Of a stretch of 64,000 nt of DNA, positions 40,801 through 49,493 are shown piece after piece; position 1 is the first letter of the stretch, and every line of letters starts with the position of its first letter. Below the pieces are notes generated by a model, which was not told the origin of the DNA, did not search any database, and worked only from the letters and a program-made list of their open reading frames with translations. Source of the DNA: DOZZ01 sp963792655 (GTDB taxonomy: Bacteria > Acidobacteriota > Terriglobia > Bryobacterales > Bryobacteraceae); NCBI GenBank assembly GCA_963792655.1, contig CAWBWU010000001.1:186001-250000 (forward strand), in the 5' to 3' direction. Both the position numbers and the translations under genes were made by a program.

Positions 40801-40934
40801 ACTCGATTGAAGAGTCGCGGGCGAACCTCATCGAAGCGTTGACACTGTTCTTCGAGACGGCATCGCCGTCCGAAATAGCCCGAAGGGCTCAATACGAAGT
40901 CTTAATCACCCAAGTCGAGGTACCGGTTGGGTAA
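40801..40934 (+). pseudogene. hicB: HicB-family antitoxin C-terminal remnant
   Basis: The frame ending at 40934 reads SIEESRANLIEALTLFFETA and then EVLITQVEVPVG, matching the C-terminal half of HicB-type antitoxins. The N-terminal half is absent: in the same frame the text runs straight into the MazF-like remnant, as if a deletion had fused them. It overlaps the hicA start at TTG 40927, the normal hicB-hicA junction. Confidence 0.5.
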
Positions 40935-41152
40935 GTTCCGGGTTTTATCGGGCTCGGAGGTGTGCCGAATACTAGAACAAAACGGGTTTATCGACGTCCG
41001 TCAGCGAGGCAGTCATCGCATAATGCAAAAGCGGTCGGAGTCAACTACAATCACGGTTCCCGTACCCCTCCATAACTCGCTCCGATCGCGGCACACTCGC
41101 GAGCATCGTTCGACAATCTGGACTCTCAAAATCACTCTTCGAGTCAGAGTGA
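40927..41152 (+). CDS. hicA: HicA-family mRNA interferase toxin, frameshifted
   Basis: HicA is a small double-stranded-RNA-binding-fold RNase that is the toxin of HicAB modules. From TTG 40927 the text gives FRVLSGSEVCRILEQNGF, then the catalytic histidine in RQRGSHRIMQKR and TITVPVP. A one-base insertion near 41089 interrupts it; the correct frame continues RGTLASIVRQSGLSKSLF and stops at 41152. With that base removed the product is about 74 residues, a complete HicA. The toxin may therefore be whole in the real genome while the antitoxin upstream is not. Confidence 0.72.
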
Positions 41153-41262
41153 CCGCAACGCAGTTCGAACGCGGCAAGCGTGTTCTCCGTGCCTAATCCA
41201 TCACCCCACCTGAAACCCTTCCCCCTGACGAACATCTAAGACTTAGCAGCCCTCCCGCTATA

Positions 41263-42265
41263 ATGACAAAGAGGTTATCCGTGTCCCTCCGTACATTCTT
41301 CCGTCTTTTCTCGCACGTCCAGATGCTTCCCATCCTCGAAAGCGGCGAGGAGACCCTCGTCGGCGGTCAGGCCGTGATGGAGGGCGTCATGATGCGCGCG
41401 CCGCATAGCTATTGCGTCGCGGTGCGCAAGCCGACGGCGAAATCGTCACCGAGGAGATGCCCGGTCCCGCGCATGTCCGAGAAGTACAAGCTTCTTCAAG
41501 TAGCCGGTCTTGCGCGGCGTGGGCACGCTCGGCCAGGCGATGTCGCTTGGGCATGAAGGCGCTAAGTTCTCGGCCAACGCCGCGCTCGACGATGAGCACG
41601 GCAAGAGAAGCGAAGCCGAAGTTTCCGTCGTGGACGATGGCCGTCGCACGTGATCTTTTCGCATCGTCTTCTTCATCTTCCTGTACAAGCTCGTTCCGCT
41701 GAAGCTGCCACCGAGATCTGGTCAACTCGTATCCGGCGCTGAACGGCCAGATCGCTTCAATGTGGTGGATGGCGTCATCCGCATCGCGATTTTCTTGGCT
41801 TTCCTGTTCGTGCTCTCGCGCGCGAAAGACATCCGCCGGGTCTTCGAATATCACGGCGCGGAACACAAAGTCGTCTTCAATTTCGAATCCGGCAAGCCGG
41901 TGAACGTGGAAAATGCGCAGAAGTTCGTCACCTGGCATCCGCGCTGCGGCACCAGTTTCATGTTCGTCATCATGGTGATTTCGATGCTGGTCTACATGAT
42001 CGTTCCGGTCCAGGGCTTCGCCGCCAAGATTGCATTGCCGCATCGTGCTGCTGCCCGTCATCTCGGGCCTGAGCTATGAGCTGATCCGCTTCGCGGCCAA
42101 GCGGCGGGGCTCGTTTCTTGCGCCTGCTCACCGCGCCCGGACTGTGGCTGCAGCGCATCACCACGAAGCCGCCGTCGGACGAGCAGGCCGCAGTCGCGAT
42201 CACGCGCCCTCGAGGGCGCCATGGCGCTCGAAGCCAAACAGGGCGGCGAACTGGTCATCGCCTGA
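41263..42265 (+). CDS. DUF1385 membrane protein (YqhQ-like), heavily frameshifted
   Basis: The N-terminus contains ESGEETLVGGQAVMEGVMMR, the clear signature of DUF1385. Later blocks from other frames are VVDGVIRIAIFLAFLFVLSR, FEYHGAEHKVVFNFESG, the CGTSFMFVIMVISML membrane helix, and VLLPVISGLSYELIRFAAKR. These occur in family order, so it is one gene of roughly 330 residues with six or more frame changes. The function of DUF1385 is unknown; it is often next to prfA, as here (5-11 bp). A GTG at 41281 with AAAGAGG upstream is an alternative start. Confidence 0.82.
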
Positions 42266-42275
42266 TCGGATGCTA

Positions 42276-43341
42276 ATGCTCGCACAAAGCTCGACAGCAG
42301 ATCGAAAAGCACTTCGAAGAACTGACGCGCCAGATGGCCGATCCCGCCGTCATCAGCGATGGCGAGCAGTATCGCAAGATCTCCAAGGCGCACAGCGACT
42401 TCCGAAGTCGTCGGCGAAATACCGCGAATGGAAGCGCGTGGCACGGATCAGCTCGAGCAGGCGCGCGGCGATGCTCGAACGAGTCCGACCCCGACATGCG
42501 CGAGATGGCCGCCGAGGAGATGGCGCGGCTCGAACCCGCAATGCAGCAGATCGAGAAGAGATCTAAAGTTCTGCTGCTGCCCAAAGATCCGCTCGACGAG
42601 AAAGACGTCGTGCTCGAAATCCGCGCCGGCACGGGTGGCGACGAGGCCACACTTTTCGCCGCCGAAGTGTTCCGCATGTACTCGCGTTACGCCGAAACGC
42701 AGCACTGGAAGGTCGAAGTCACGTCTGCCAGCGAGTCTGCGGTGGGCGGCCTGAAGGAAGTTATCGCGCTGGTCAGCGGCGATAAGGTCTACAGCAAGCT
42801 GAAGTACGAGAGCGGCGTCCACCGCGTGCAGCGCGTGCCGGCGACCGAGACAGCAGGGCCGCGTGCACACCTCGGCGATCACCGTCGCGGTGCTGCCCGA
42901 AGCCGACGAAGTCGAAGTCAAGATCGAAGACAAGGACATCCGCATCGATACGTTCTGCTCCTCCGGTCCCGGCGGGCAGTCGGTGAACACCACGTACTCG
43001 GCGGTGCGCATGACGCACCTTCCGACGGGGCTCGTCGTCTCCTGCCAGGACGAGAAATCGCAGATCAAGAACCGCGCCAAAGCATGCGCGTTTTGCGCTC
43101 GCGCCTCTACGAACTGGAACTCGAAAAGCAGCAGGCCGCGATCGGCGCGGAACGCCGAAGCATGGTGGGCACGGGCGATCGCAGCGAAAAGATCCGCACC
43201 TACAACTTCCCGCAGAACCGCCTGACCGATCACCGCATCGGGCTCACCCTCCATCAGCTCGACCTGGTGATGGAAGGCAAAGCTCGACCCGATCATCGAA
43301 GCGCTCACCACCCACTACCAATCCGAAAAGATGCAAAGTAA
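42276..43341 (+). CDS. prfA: Peptide chain release factor 1, frameshifted
   Basis: RF1 ends translation at UAA and UAG. Pieces in family order are QIEKHFEELTRQMADPAV, KDPLDEKDVVLEIRAGTGGD, the stop-codon reading tripeptide P-A-T in HRVQRVPATET (RF2 would have S-P-F), the catalytic GGQ in SSGPGGQSVNTTYS, and RTYNFPQNRLTDHRIG at the C-terminal part. At least four frame changes near 42310, 42410, 42480, 42855 and 43280 are needed, mostly one-base. The restored length is about 355 residues. It sits between DUF1385 and prmC, a common and functionally sensible arrangement because PrmC methylates RF1. Confidence 0.92.
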
Positions 43342-43351
43342 GCGCGGTCCG

Positions 43352-44195
43352 ATGACGATTCGGACTGCCCTTCTGCAAGGCGCCCGGCTGCTCGAAGAGG
43401 CAGCCGTCGCGGCGCCCCGGCTGACCGCCGAAGTGCTGCTCGGGCATGCCATGCACAGCGCCGCGAGTACTTCTACGCGCATCCGGAGCAGGAACTGCGG
43501 CAGGTCGAGTGGCTGCACTATGGCCGCTACCTGTATCGAGCGGCAAAAAGGCAAACCGACGCAGTACATCACCGGGCGGCAGGAGTTCTATGGCCGCGAG
43601 TTTCGGGTCGATCCGCGACGTTCTGATTCCACGGCCAGAGACAGAACACGTCATCGAGGCCGTCCTGCAGCGCGTGGGGCCAGACGCCACGATTCTCGAC
43701 GTCGGCTGCGGATCAGGCGCTATCGCCGTGACTCTTGCGCTCGAACTCCCGGGCGCCCGCGTTCTCGCGGCAGACATCTCGCACGATGCGCTGATTGTCG
43801 CGCGCCAGAACGCCGTTTCACTCCGCGCGAACGTTCACTATTTTCAGTGCGATCTGCTCACCTCCATTGGCGACCACACGCTTAACGCCGTGGTTTCGAA
43901 TCCACCCTATGTGGCCCGGCGTGACCAACCCGCACTGCAGCCGGAAGTGCGCGACTGGGAACCCGCGTTGGCTCTATTCGGCGGGGAGGACGGGTATCAG
44001 ATTACAACCCCGCTCATCGTGGAGGCAGCGCGCGTTCTGAAGAGCGGCGGCCTCTTAGTTATGGAAATCGGTGATGGTCAAGCAAAGCACCTCGCCAGCG
44101 TCGCTAACCTTTTTTTTGAGACTGTACATTACGATAACGATCTTGCGGGAATTGCGCGTGTGATAACGGCTGAAAAGCCAAATCGGAACAAATGA
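43352..44195 (+). CDS. prmC: Peptide chain release factor N5-glutamine methyltransferase, frameshifted
   Basis: PrmC methylates the glutamine of the GGQ motif of release factors. The N-terminal helical domain starts at ATG 43352 (TIRTALLQGARLLEEAA), and the methyltransferase core has DVLIPRPETEHVIEAVL, the SAM loop ILDVGCGSGAIAVTLALELP and the substrate motif VSNPPYV. The frame changes near 43470 and near 43600, within the linker, and from there to 44195 is intact. The restored length is about 280 residues. It follows prfA by 10 bp. Confidence 0.92.
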
Positions 44196-44201
44196 AACAG
44201 A

Positions 44202-44219
44202 GTGGGATAGATTCCCAAA
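44202..44219. promoter_or_regulatory. Conserved palindrome upstream of PEP-CTERM gene 1
   Basis: TGGGA-TAGAT-TCCCA lies inside an 18-base block that is identical at 45199-45216 ahead of the paralogue. It begins 108 bp before the GG of the candidate sigma-54 promoter in both cases, a position fitting an enhancer-binding protein. Confidence 0.6.
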
Positions 44220-44309
44220 GTACGGAGATCCATTGGAATTCGCCCTGAACGCGGTGCGGCTAAGTGCTTCCACTGCAATCTGATCTTTAATTCTTAATAA
44301 GAAACTCAA

Positions 44310-44325
44310 CGGCCTCCTGCTTGCC
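44310..44325 (+). promoter_or_regulatory. Sigma-54 promoter candidate, PEP-CTERM gene 1
   Basis: CGGCCTCCTGCTTGCC contains GG, 10 bases, then GC, the -24/-12 layout, and TTGC is a perfect -12 element. The GG is 36 bp before the start codon. Confidence 0.55.
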
Positions 44326-44346
44326 TTTTATGATTGCCTGAACCTC

Positions 44347-45078
44347 ATGCGTATACTTCGTTTCATTGCTCCACTTGTTCTTTGCTGTTCGGCAGGGGTA
44401 TTGGCTCACGCTGATTCTTTTAGCGCCGTTGGGTCCTTTTGCCCGAGTCAGCCGTGCAACAGCTTCAGCTACGGCACCATCATCGGGGGAGTCTTCGTTC
44501 CTTTCGACACTTACGCTGCCAATTACATCGGTGGAGGGACGGTAGCGAACGTCAACTCGTACTACTCTTCATCGTCTCCGTCATTGCCGACTGTCGCGAA
44601 CTACACCGGCTCCGGAGCGTACCTGAACCTCGGCACCGCCAACATCGTTAAGAACCTTTTGCTGTTGCACCCGGGCTCATCCGGCAATCCGGCAGTGGTG
44701 CGCTTCACTGCGCCGACTGCGGGCTTGTACTCGATTAGCGGTATCTTCCAGGGTCTGGACTTCGCCCGCGGAGCCACCACAGACGTTACAGCGGGAGGCT
44801 TTTACGGCGGCGGAATCGTTGGTTACGGCTACGCAGGAGATCCCTCTCACGCGCCGTACGGTCCGGCCCCGACCTTAACTTTCTCTAGCCAGCAGGCACT
44901 TACCGCAGGTCAAACCGTGGATTTCGCGGTTGGCTTCGGGCAGGACCTCAGCTACCAGTACGACAGCACCGGTTTTAATGTCACCATCAGTGCCGTTCCC
45001 GAGCCTTCGGCAATCATTCTGATGGGCACCATGCTGCTGCTGGTGGTCTTCCAGGCTCGCCGCCGCTTCGTGCGATAG
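44347..45078 (+). CDS. PEP-CTERM-sorted exported protein 1
   Basis: The 243-residue protein has a signal peptide (MRILRFIAPLVLCCSAGVLAHA), a beta-rich body with two cysteines (CPSQPC) and a C-terminal sorting signal: VPEPSAIILMGTMLLLVVF followed by ARRRFVR. Proteins of this type are cleaved by an exosortase after membrane insertion and released to the surface or extracellular matrix, usually in bacteria with an EPS locus. FTAPTAGLYSISGIFQGLDF resembles carbohydrate-binding-like folds, but no function is known. It is a tandem paralogue of the next gene. An EPS export operon starts at 61.6 kb. Confidence 0.88.
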   Translation: MRILRFIAPLVLCCSAGVLAHADSFSAVGSFCPSQPCNSFSYGTIIGGVFVPFDTYAANYIGGGTVANVNSYYSSSSPSLPTVANYTGSGAYLNLGTANIVKNLLLLHPGSSGNPAVVRFTAPTAGLYSISGIFQGLDFARGATTDVTAGGFYGGGIVGYGYAGDPSHAPYGPAPTLTFSSQQALTAGQTVDFAVGFGQDLSYQYDSTGFNVTISAVPEPSAIILMGTMLLLVVFQARRRFVR

Positions 45079-45100
45079 TCATCACCAACCCCGCTTTACG

Positions 45101-45141
45101 AACGAGCGCCAACCCTCGGGTTCGGCGCTCGTTTGCTTTTT
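45101..45141 (+). terminator. Rho-independent terminator after PEP-CTERM gene 1
   Basis: AACGAGCGCC pairs with GGCGCTCGTT around an inner AACCC/GGGTT stem with one bulged C, followed by TTTGCTTTTT. It is nearly identical to the terminator after the second paralogue. Confidence 0.85.
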
Positions 45142-45198
45142 GAGCGGCGCTGTAAGTTCAGTTCCATACGCGCGCTAAACGCATCAAATAGAAATAGT

Positions 45199-45216
45199 GT
45201 GGGATAGATTCCCAAA
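45199..45216. promoter_or_regulatory. Conserved palindrome upstream of PEP-CTERM gene 2
   Basis: The second copy of the 18-base block with TGGGA-TAGAT-TCCCA, exactly 144 bp before the start codon (palindrome to ATG) as in copy 1, although the DNA between has diverged. Confidence 0.6.
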
Positions 45217-45306
45217 AGAGGGGATCTACTGATCCAACCAAATATTGAGCGTCAGAAGAAACCGTTTCTTTTCAGTGTATTCTTAGCTTCTCTTTGTATT
45301 AGAAAA

Positions 45307-45322
45307 TGGCCCATTGCCTGCC
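45307..45322 (+). promoter_or_regulatory. Sigma-54 promoter candidate, PEP-CTERM gene 2
   Basis: TGGCCCATTGCCTGCC has TGGC at -24 and CTGC at -12 with the required GG-N10-GC spacing, 36 bp before ATG 45344, at the same place as in copy 1. Confidence 0.55.
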
Positions 45323-45343
45323 TCTACACTGGCCCTGATCACT

Positions 45344-46090
45344 ATGCGCACATTTCGGTTCCTTGCTCCACTGGTTCTTTACTGCTCCGCCGGCGTTCTG
45401 GCTCACGCAGATTCGTTCAACGCGGTTGCGTCGTTCTGCCCGACCCAGCCTTGCAATAACTTCACTTACGGCACTGTCGTTGGCGGCTCTTTCTCACAGT
45501 TCAACGTGTATACGCCAAACTTCATCTCCGGTGCGGTAGTACCCGGCGTGAATTCTTATTACGGTGCGGGTATGCCGTCAATGGGAATTCCTGCGCTGCC
45601 CACGGTCGCGAATTATAATGGCGCGACCGGCTCGTACTCCACCTACTTCACGGTAAATCAGCCCACCACGCTGTTGAACCTGCACCCCGGACCGTACAAC
45701 AACCCGGCTGTGGTTCGCTTCACTGCTCCCCATGCCGGAACCTATAACGTGAGCGGGATTTTCCAGGGTCTTGATTTCGCGCAGGGCACCAGCACCGATG
45801 TTCATGCCGGAAGCTTTTTCAGCGGTGAGATCACCGGCTATGGTTATGCCGGTGCGTCGCAGACTCCGTTTGGCCCCTCGAACACCCTGACGTTCTCGGG
45901 ACTGCAAACGCTTGCCGCAGGACAGACGCTGGACTTCGCAGTCGGTTTCGGCACTGACGGCAATTACTACTACGACAGCACCGGGTTTGACGTGACGATC
46001 AGCGCGGTTCCCGAGCCCTCGGCAATCATTCTGATGGGCACCATGCTGCTGCTGGTGGTCTTCCAGGCACGCCGCCGCTTCGTGCGATAG
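45344..46090 (+). CDS. PEP-CTERM-sorted exported protein 2
   Basis: The 248-residue product from ATG 45344 is a paralogue of the preceding protein, with the same signal peptide type (MRTFRFLAPLVLYCSAGVLAHA), CPTQPC, IFQGLDFAQGTSTDV and the identical sorting tail VPEPSAIILMGTMLLLVVF. The middle is diverged, with a longer loop (GMPSMGIPALPTVANYNG). Its last 80 bp and 3' flank are almost identical to copy 1, unlike the rest. An ATG at 45314 would precede the signal peptide by ten residues and overlap the sigma-54 element, so the later start is preferred. Confidence 0.88.
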   Translation: MRTFRFLAPLVLYCSAGVLAHADSFNAVASFCPTQPCNNFTYGTVVGGSFSQFNVYTPNFISGAVVPGVNSYYGAGMPSMGIPALPTVANYNGATGSYSTYFTVNQPTTLLNLHPGPYNNPAVVRFTAPHAGTYNVSGIFQGLDFAQGTSTDVHAGSFFSGEITGYGYAGASQTPFGPSNTLTFSGLQTLAAGQTLDFAVGFGTDGNYYYDSTGFDVTISAVPEPSAIILMGTMLLLVVFQARRRFVR

Positions 46091-46112
46091 TCATCACCAA
46101 CTCCGATTTACA

Positions 46113-46153
46113 AACGAGCGCCAACCTTCGGGTTCGGCGCTCGTTTGCTTTTT
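46113..46153 (+). terminator. Rho-independent terminator after PEP-CTERM gene 2
   Basis: AACGAGCGCC pairs with GGCGCTCGTT across AACC/GGTT, followed by TTGCTTTTT, as in the first copy with a few changes. Confidence 0.85.
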
Positions 46154-46179
46154 GAGCGACGCGCTGTAAATTCAACTTC

Positions 46180-47178
46180 ATGCGCGCACCGCTGTTCCTG
46201 TTCTCTCTCGCCCTCGTCTCCTCCCTGCAAGCCGCTCCGACGCCCGCCAACTCTTTGCTCGTCCTTTCCAAAGGCGATCACATGCTGGCCATTGTCGATC
46301 CCAAAACGCTGGAAGTTGTCGCCCGGGTGCCGTCCGGGCCGGATCCGCACGAAGTGGTTGCCTCGTCGGACGGCAAGCTTGCCTTTATCTCCAATTACGG
46401 CGGCGGTGCTTACAACACCATCACCGTCGTAGATTTGGTCGCGCAAAAGAATCTGCCGGTCATCGATCTCGGTCCGCTGCGTGGACCACATGGCTTGATG
46501 TTCGTGAACGGCAAAGTCTGGTTTACTGCGGAAGCCGCGAAAGTTATCGGCAGCTACGACCCCGCAACGCAGAAGATCGACTGGGTGCTGGGAACTGGAC
46601 AGAACCGAACGCACATGGTTTGGGTCTCGAACGACGCCGGGCACGTCGTAACTTCCAACATCAGCTCTGCCTCGCTCACCTTCGCCGAGAAGAACACGCG
46701 CTCCGGACCGGGCGGCCGCTCGCAAACCGATTGGGATGAAACCGTAGTCGCGGTGGGACGCGGCGCTGAAGGTTTTGACGTGTCGCCCGACGGGAAAGAA
46801 CTCTGGGCGGCGAACGCGCAGGACGGGACGATCTCGGTAGTCAACGTCGCCGAAAAGAAAGTAGTGGACACGCTCACGTTCAACGTACGGAGCGCCAACC
46901 GGCTCAAGTTCACGCCGGACGGCAGACTAATCTTCGTCTCATTACTCAGCGGTTCTGATGTCGTCGTCATCGACGCCGCTACGCGCAAAGAAGTGAAGCG
47001 ACTCACCACGGGGCGCGGCGCTGAAGGAATCCAGATGCACCCGGATGGCGCGCTCGCGTATGTTGCGTGCACGCCAGACAACTACGTAGTGATCATCGAC
47101 ATTAAAACTCTTGCGATCAAGGGCCGTCTGGATGCCGGCAAGCAGCCAGACGGAATGGCGTGGGCGGTGCGGCCCTAA
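46180..47178 (+). CDS. Exported YVTN-type beta-propeller protein (YncE-like)
   Basis: The 332-residue product has a signal peptide (MRAPLFLFSLALVSSLQAA) and seven or so repeats of the YVTN/YncE kind, for example MLAIVDPKTLEVVARVPSGP, GAEGFDVSPDGKELWAANAQ and GAEGIQMHPDGALAYVACTP. These propellers bind DNA, metals or cell-surface partners in different organisms, and no family-specific catalytic residue is visible. It lies downstream of the PEP-CTERM terminator and has one base between its stop and that of the convergent transaldolase gene. Confidence 0.82.
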   Translation: MRAPLFLFSLALVSSLQAAPTPANSLLVLSKGDHMLAIVDPKTLEVVARVPSGPDPHEVVASSDGKLAFISNYGGGAYNTITVVDLVAQKNLPVIDLGPLRGPHGLMFVNGKVWFTAEAAKVIGSYDPATQKIDWVLGTGQNRTHMVWVSNDAGHVVTSNISSASLTFAEKNTRSGPGGRSQTDWDETVVAVGRGAEGFDVSPDGKELWAANAQDGTISVVNVAEKKVVDTLTFNVRSANRLKFTPDGRLIFVSLLSGSDVVVIDAATRKEVKRLTTGRGAEGIQMHPDGALAYVACTPDNYVVIIDIKTLAIKGRLDAGKQPDGMAWAVRP

Positions 47179-47179
47179 A

Positions 47180-48188
47180 CTAGGCCGGTACGGGTTCGGC
47201 TACCTTGTCGAGTTCAGTGATGCGCTTCGCCAGGATTGCTTCCAGGTTCTCCAGCGCTTTGCTGAAGCCCGCGATGCCTTCACTCAGCTTGTCGGTGGCC
47301 ATGCGATCCGCGGCGTGCATCTTGTCGAAGGTGGCTTTGTCCATCGAGATCTTCGGGATGTCCATGGTCTTGGCCTTTGCCGGATCGAGCTTGCGCGGCA
47401 GTTCGCCCTCGGTGGAATCCAGCTCGCCCAGCAGTGCCGGGGAAATGGTCAACAGGTCGCAGCCGGCAAGTTCCGTGATCTCGCCGATGTTGCGGAAGCT
47501 GGCGCCCATCACTTCGGTCTTGTAGCCGTACTTCTTGTAGTAGTTGTAAACGCTCTGCACGGACATCACGCCCGGGTCTTCCGCCGGCGCGTAGTCCTTG
47601 CCCGTGTCTTTCTTGTACCAGTCGAGGATGCGGCCCACAAACGGCGAGATCAGCGTGATGCCGGCTTCTGCGCACGCAATCGCCTGATGCAGGCCAAACA
47701 GCAGCGTCAGGTTGCAGTGGATGCCTTCTTTTTCAAGGATTTCGCCCGCGCGGATGCCTTCCCACGTGGAGGCGATTTTGATCAGCACGCGCTCTCTGCG
47801 ACACGCCAGCCTGCTTCGTACTGCGCGATGATGGCGCGGCCCCTTGGCGACGGTCGCTTCGGTGTCGTAGGACAGGCGCGCATCCACTTCGGTGGAGACG
47901 CGCTTCGGAACAATCTTCAGAATGCGCTTGCCGAACGCCACTGCCAGCCGTTCGAAAGCCAGGTTGGCCACTTTCTCCGGCGGCGGCGTTATCGCCCAGT
48001 TCTTTCCGCGCGTCCAGCAGCGTTCCGTCTACAATCTCGGCGTACTTCGGCATTTCAGCCGCCGCAGTAATCAGCGAAGGATTCGTCGTCGCGTCGCGCG
48101 GCCTGAATTTTTCGATCGCTTCGATATCGCCGGTATCGGCGACCACGACGGTCATCTCACGAAGCTGTTCTAAAAGCGTCTTGGGCAT
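47180..48188 (-). CDS. tal: Transaldolase, frameshifted
   Basis: Transaldolase transfers dihydroxyacetone units in the pentose phosphate pathway. From ATG 48188: LLEQLREMTVVVADTGDIEA and DATTNPSLITAA (substrate region), then after an inserted G near 47985 VANLAFERLAVAFGKRIL. Two more shifts near 47840 and 47805 precede the Schiff-base lysine in LIKIASTWEGIRA. The rest, with AEAGITLISPFVGRILDWY, is intact. It is of the TalB class, about 335 residues when restored. Confidence 0.92.
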
Positions 48189-48241
48189 TGCAGATCTCCT
48201 CGCATCTTTTATCATCGCTCACAGCCGACTACACTGGATCG

Positions 48242-49489
48242 ATGCCGCCCGCCGACCCTCCCCGCAACCCGACCCGAGCGGAGCCGGATTGGCCACCAGT
48301 CGTGGTCGGCGGCGTTTTTCAAACCGGCTTGAACCTGATGCGCGACCTGGAGCGCAAGGGCGTGCGCGCCGTGGGCGTCGATCACGACCTCACGCATCAA
48401 GGCTTCCGCTCGGTGTACGGCAAATCGTACGAATGCCCCAATCCCGATACGCATCCGGATGAGTGGGTCGCCTTCATGCGCAAGCTCTCGCAGGATCTCG
48501 GCGCGAAGCCGGTGTTCATCCCTGCGGCAGACATCTTCATCTCGGCGCTCGGCGCGCATGCTCCCGCGCTCGCAGATCGTTATCTGGTGGATCCCACCGC
48601 GGCGGCGTTGCAGGCCTCGCTCGCCACGAAAGAGATTCAGTATGCGCTGGCGGCGGAACACGGCTTCCCGTGTCCGCGCCTGGCTTACGTCAAGTCGCGT
48701 GAGGACCTGCGGGCCTTTATGTCCGGCGCGCGGTTCCCTTGTCTCATCAAGCCGTTGAGCCCGCGCGAGTGGGCCGATCTTCCAGCAGGCAACCCGCTGA
48801 GCCAGAGCAAGGTGATGATCGCGCAAACGCCCGAGGAACTGCTCGGTTACTACGAACTGGCCGAGCCGTATCGTCCCCAAGCGGTTGCGCAGGAGGTGAT
48901 TCAGGGTCTCGGCAGCCAGAAGTTCCTCTACCTCGCGGTGTACGCCGCGAACGCACGGCTCTTGGGTAACGGGGTGGCGCACGAAGTGCGCGCCTATCCG
49001 CCGTTCACCGGCATGCCCGCGGTGGTCCGACCGACGGTGGATGAGGAGATCGTGACGCTTTGCGATCAGTTCCTGCGCAAGCTGAACTACCGCGGCATTT
49101 GCGAGTTCGAAGTGAAGCGCGACGTGCGCGACGGTCAGGTCCGCTTGATCGAGGTAAATCCGCGCTTCAGCGGCAGCGGTGATGTCGCCAGCTATATGGG
49201 ACTCGAAACGGGCTGGCTGCATTACCTGGATCTAATCGGGTATCCGGTGGTGAGCGCGGGGCCTACGCGATCCGACTTTCATCATGTCTCCCTGCGCCTC
49301 GAAACCGCCGAGTCGGTGTTGCACCTGCTGCGAGGCGATCTCAAGTGGCGCGATCTTCTCGCTCCCTACAAAGGCAAGGTGGAATATTACGACCTCGACT
49401 TCCACGACCCGAAGCTGGCGGCGATCATGCTGATGACCAGCCTGCGCAATGTCGCCGGGAATTTGTTGCGCCACTGGAAACTGCGATAA
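48242..49489 (+). CDS. ATP-grasp carboxylate-amine ligase-like protein
   Basis: The 415-residue product from ATG 48242 belongs to the predicted ATP-grasp carboligase group (COG3919-like). It has an N-terminal Rossmann-like fold (VVVGGVFQTGLNLMRDLERK), then ATP-grasp with FPCLIKPLSPREW (ATP lysine) and the metal-binding end VRLIEVNPRFSGSGD with glutamate and asparagine. Such enzymes form amide or peptide bonds by acyl-phosphate intermediates, and the substrates are unknown. Its stop is 4 bp before the start of an amino-acid/amine permease gene followed by eutB and eutC, so it is the first gene of that operon and may act on an amine. Confidence 0.78.
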   Translation: MPPADPPRNPTRAEPDWPPVVVGGVFQTGLNLMRDLERKGVRAVGVDHDLTHQGFRSVYGKSYECPNPDTHPDEWVAFMRKLSQDLGAKPVFIPAADIFISALGAHAPALADRYLVDPTAAALQASLATKEIQYALAAEHGFPCPRLAYVKSREDLRAFMSGARFPCLIKPLSPREWADLPAGNPLSQSKVMIAQTPEELLGYYELAEPYRPQAVAQEVIQGLGSQKFLYLAVYAANARLLGNGVAHEVRAYPPFTGMPAVVRPTVDEEIVTLCDQFLRKLNYRGICEFEVKRDVRDGQVRLIEVNPRFSGSGDVASYMGLETGWLHYLDLIGYPVVSAGPTRSDFHHVSLRLETAESVLHLLRGDLKWRDLLAPYKGKVEYYDLDFHDPKLAAIMLMTSLRNVAGNLLRHWKLR

Positions 49490-49493
49490 CACG

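Noticed and set aside
41259..41264. TATAAT just before DUF1385, as a promoter
   Set aside because: No -35 hexamer is at a fitting distance, and the box overlaps the ATG start of the annotated frame.
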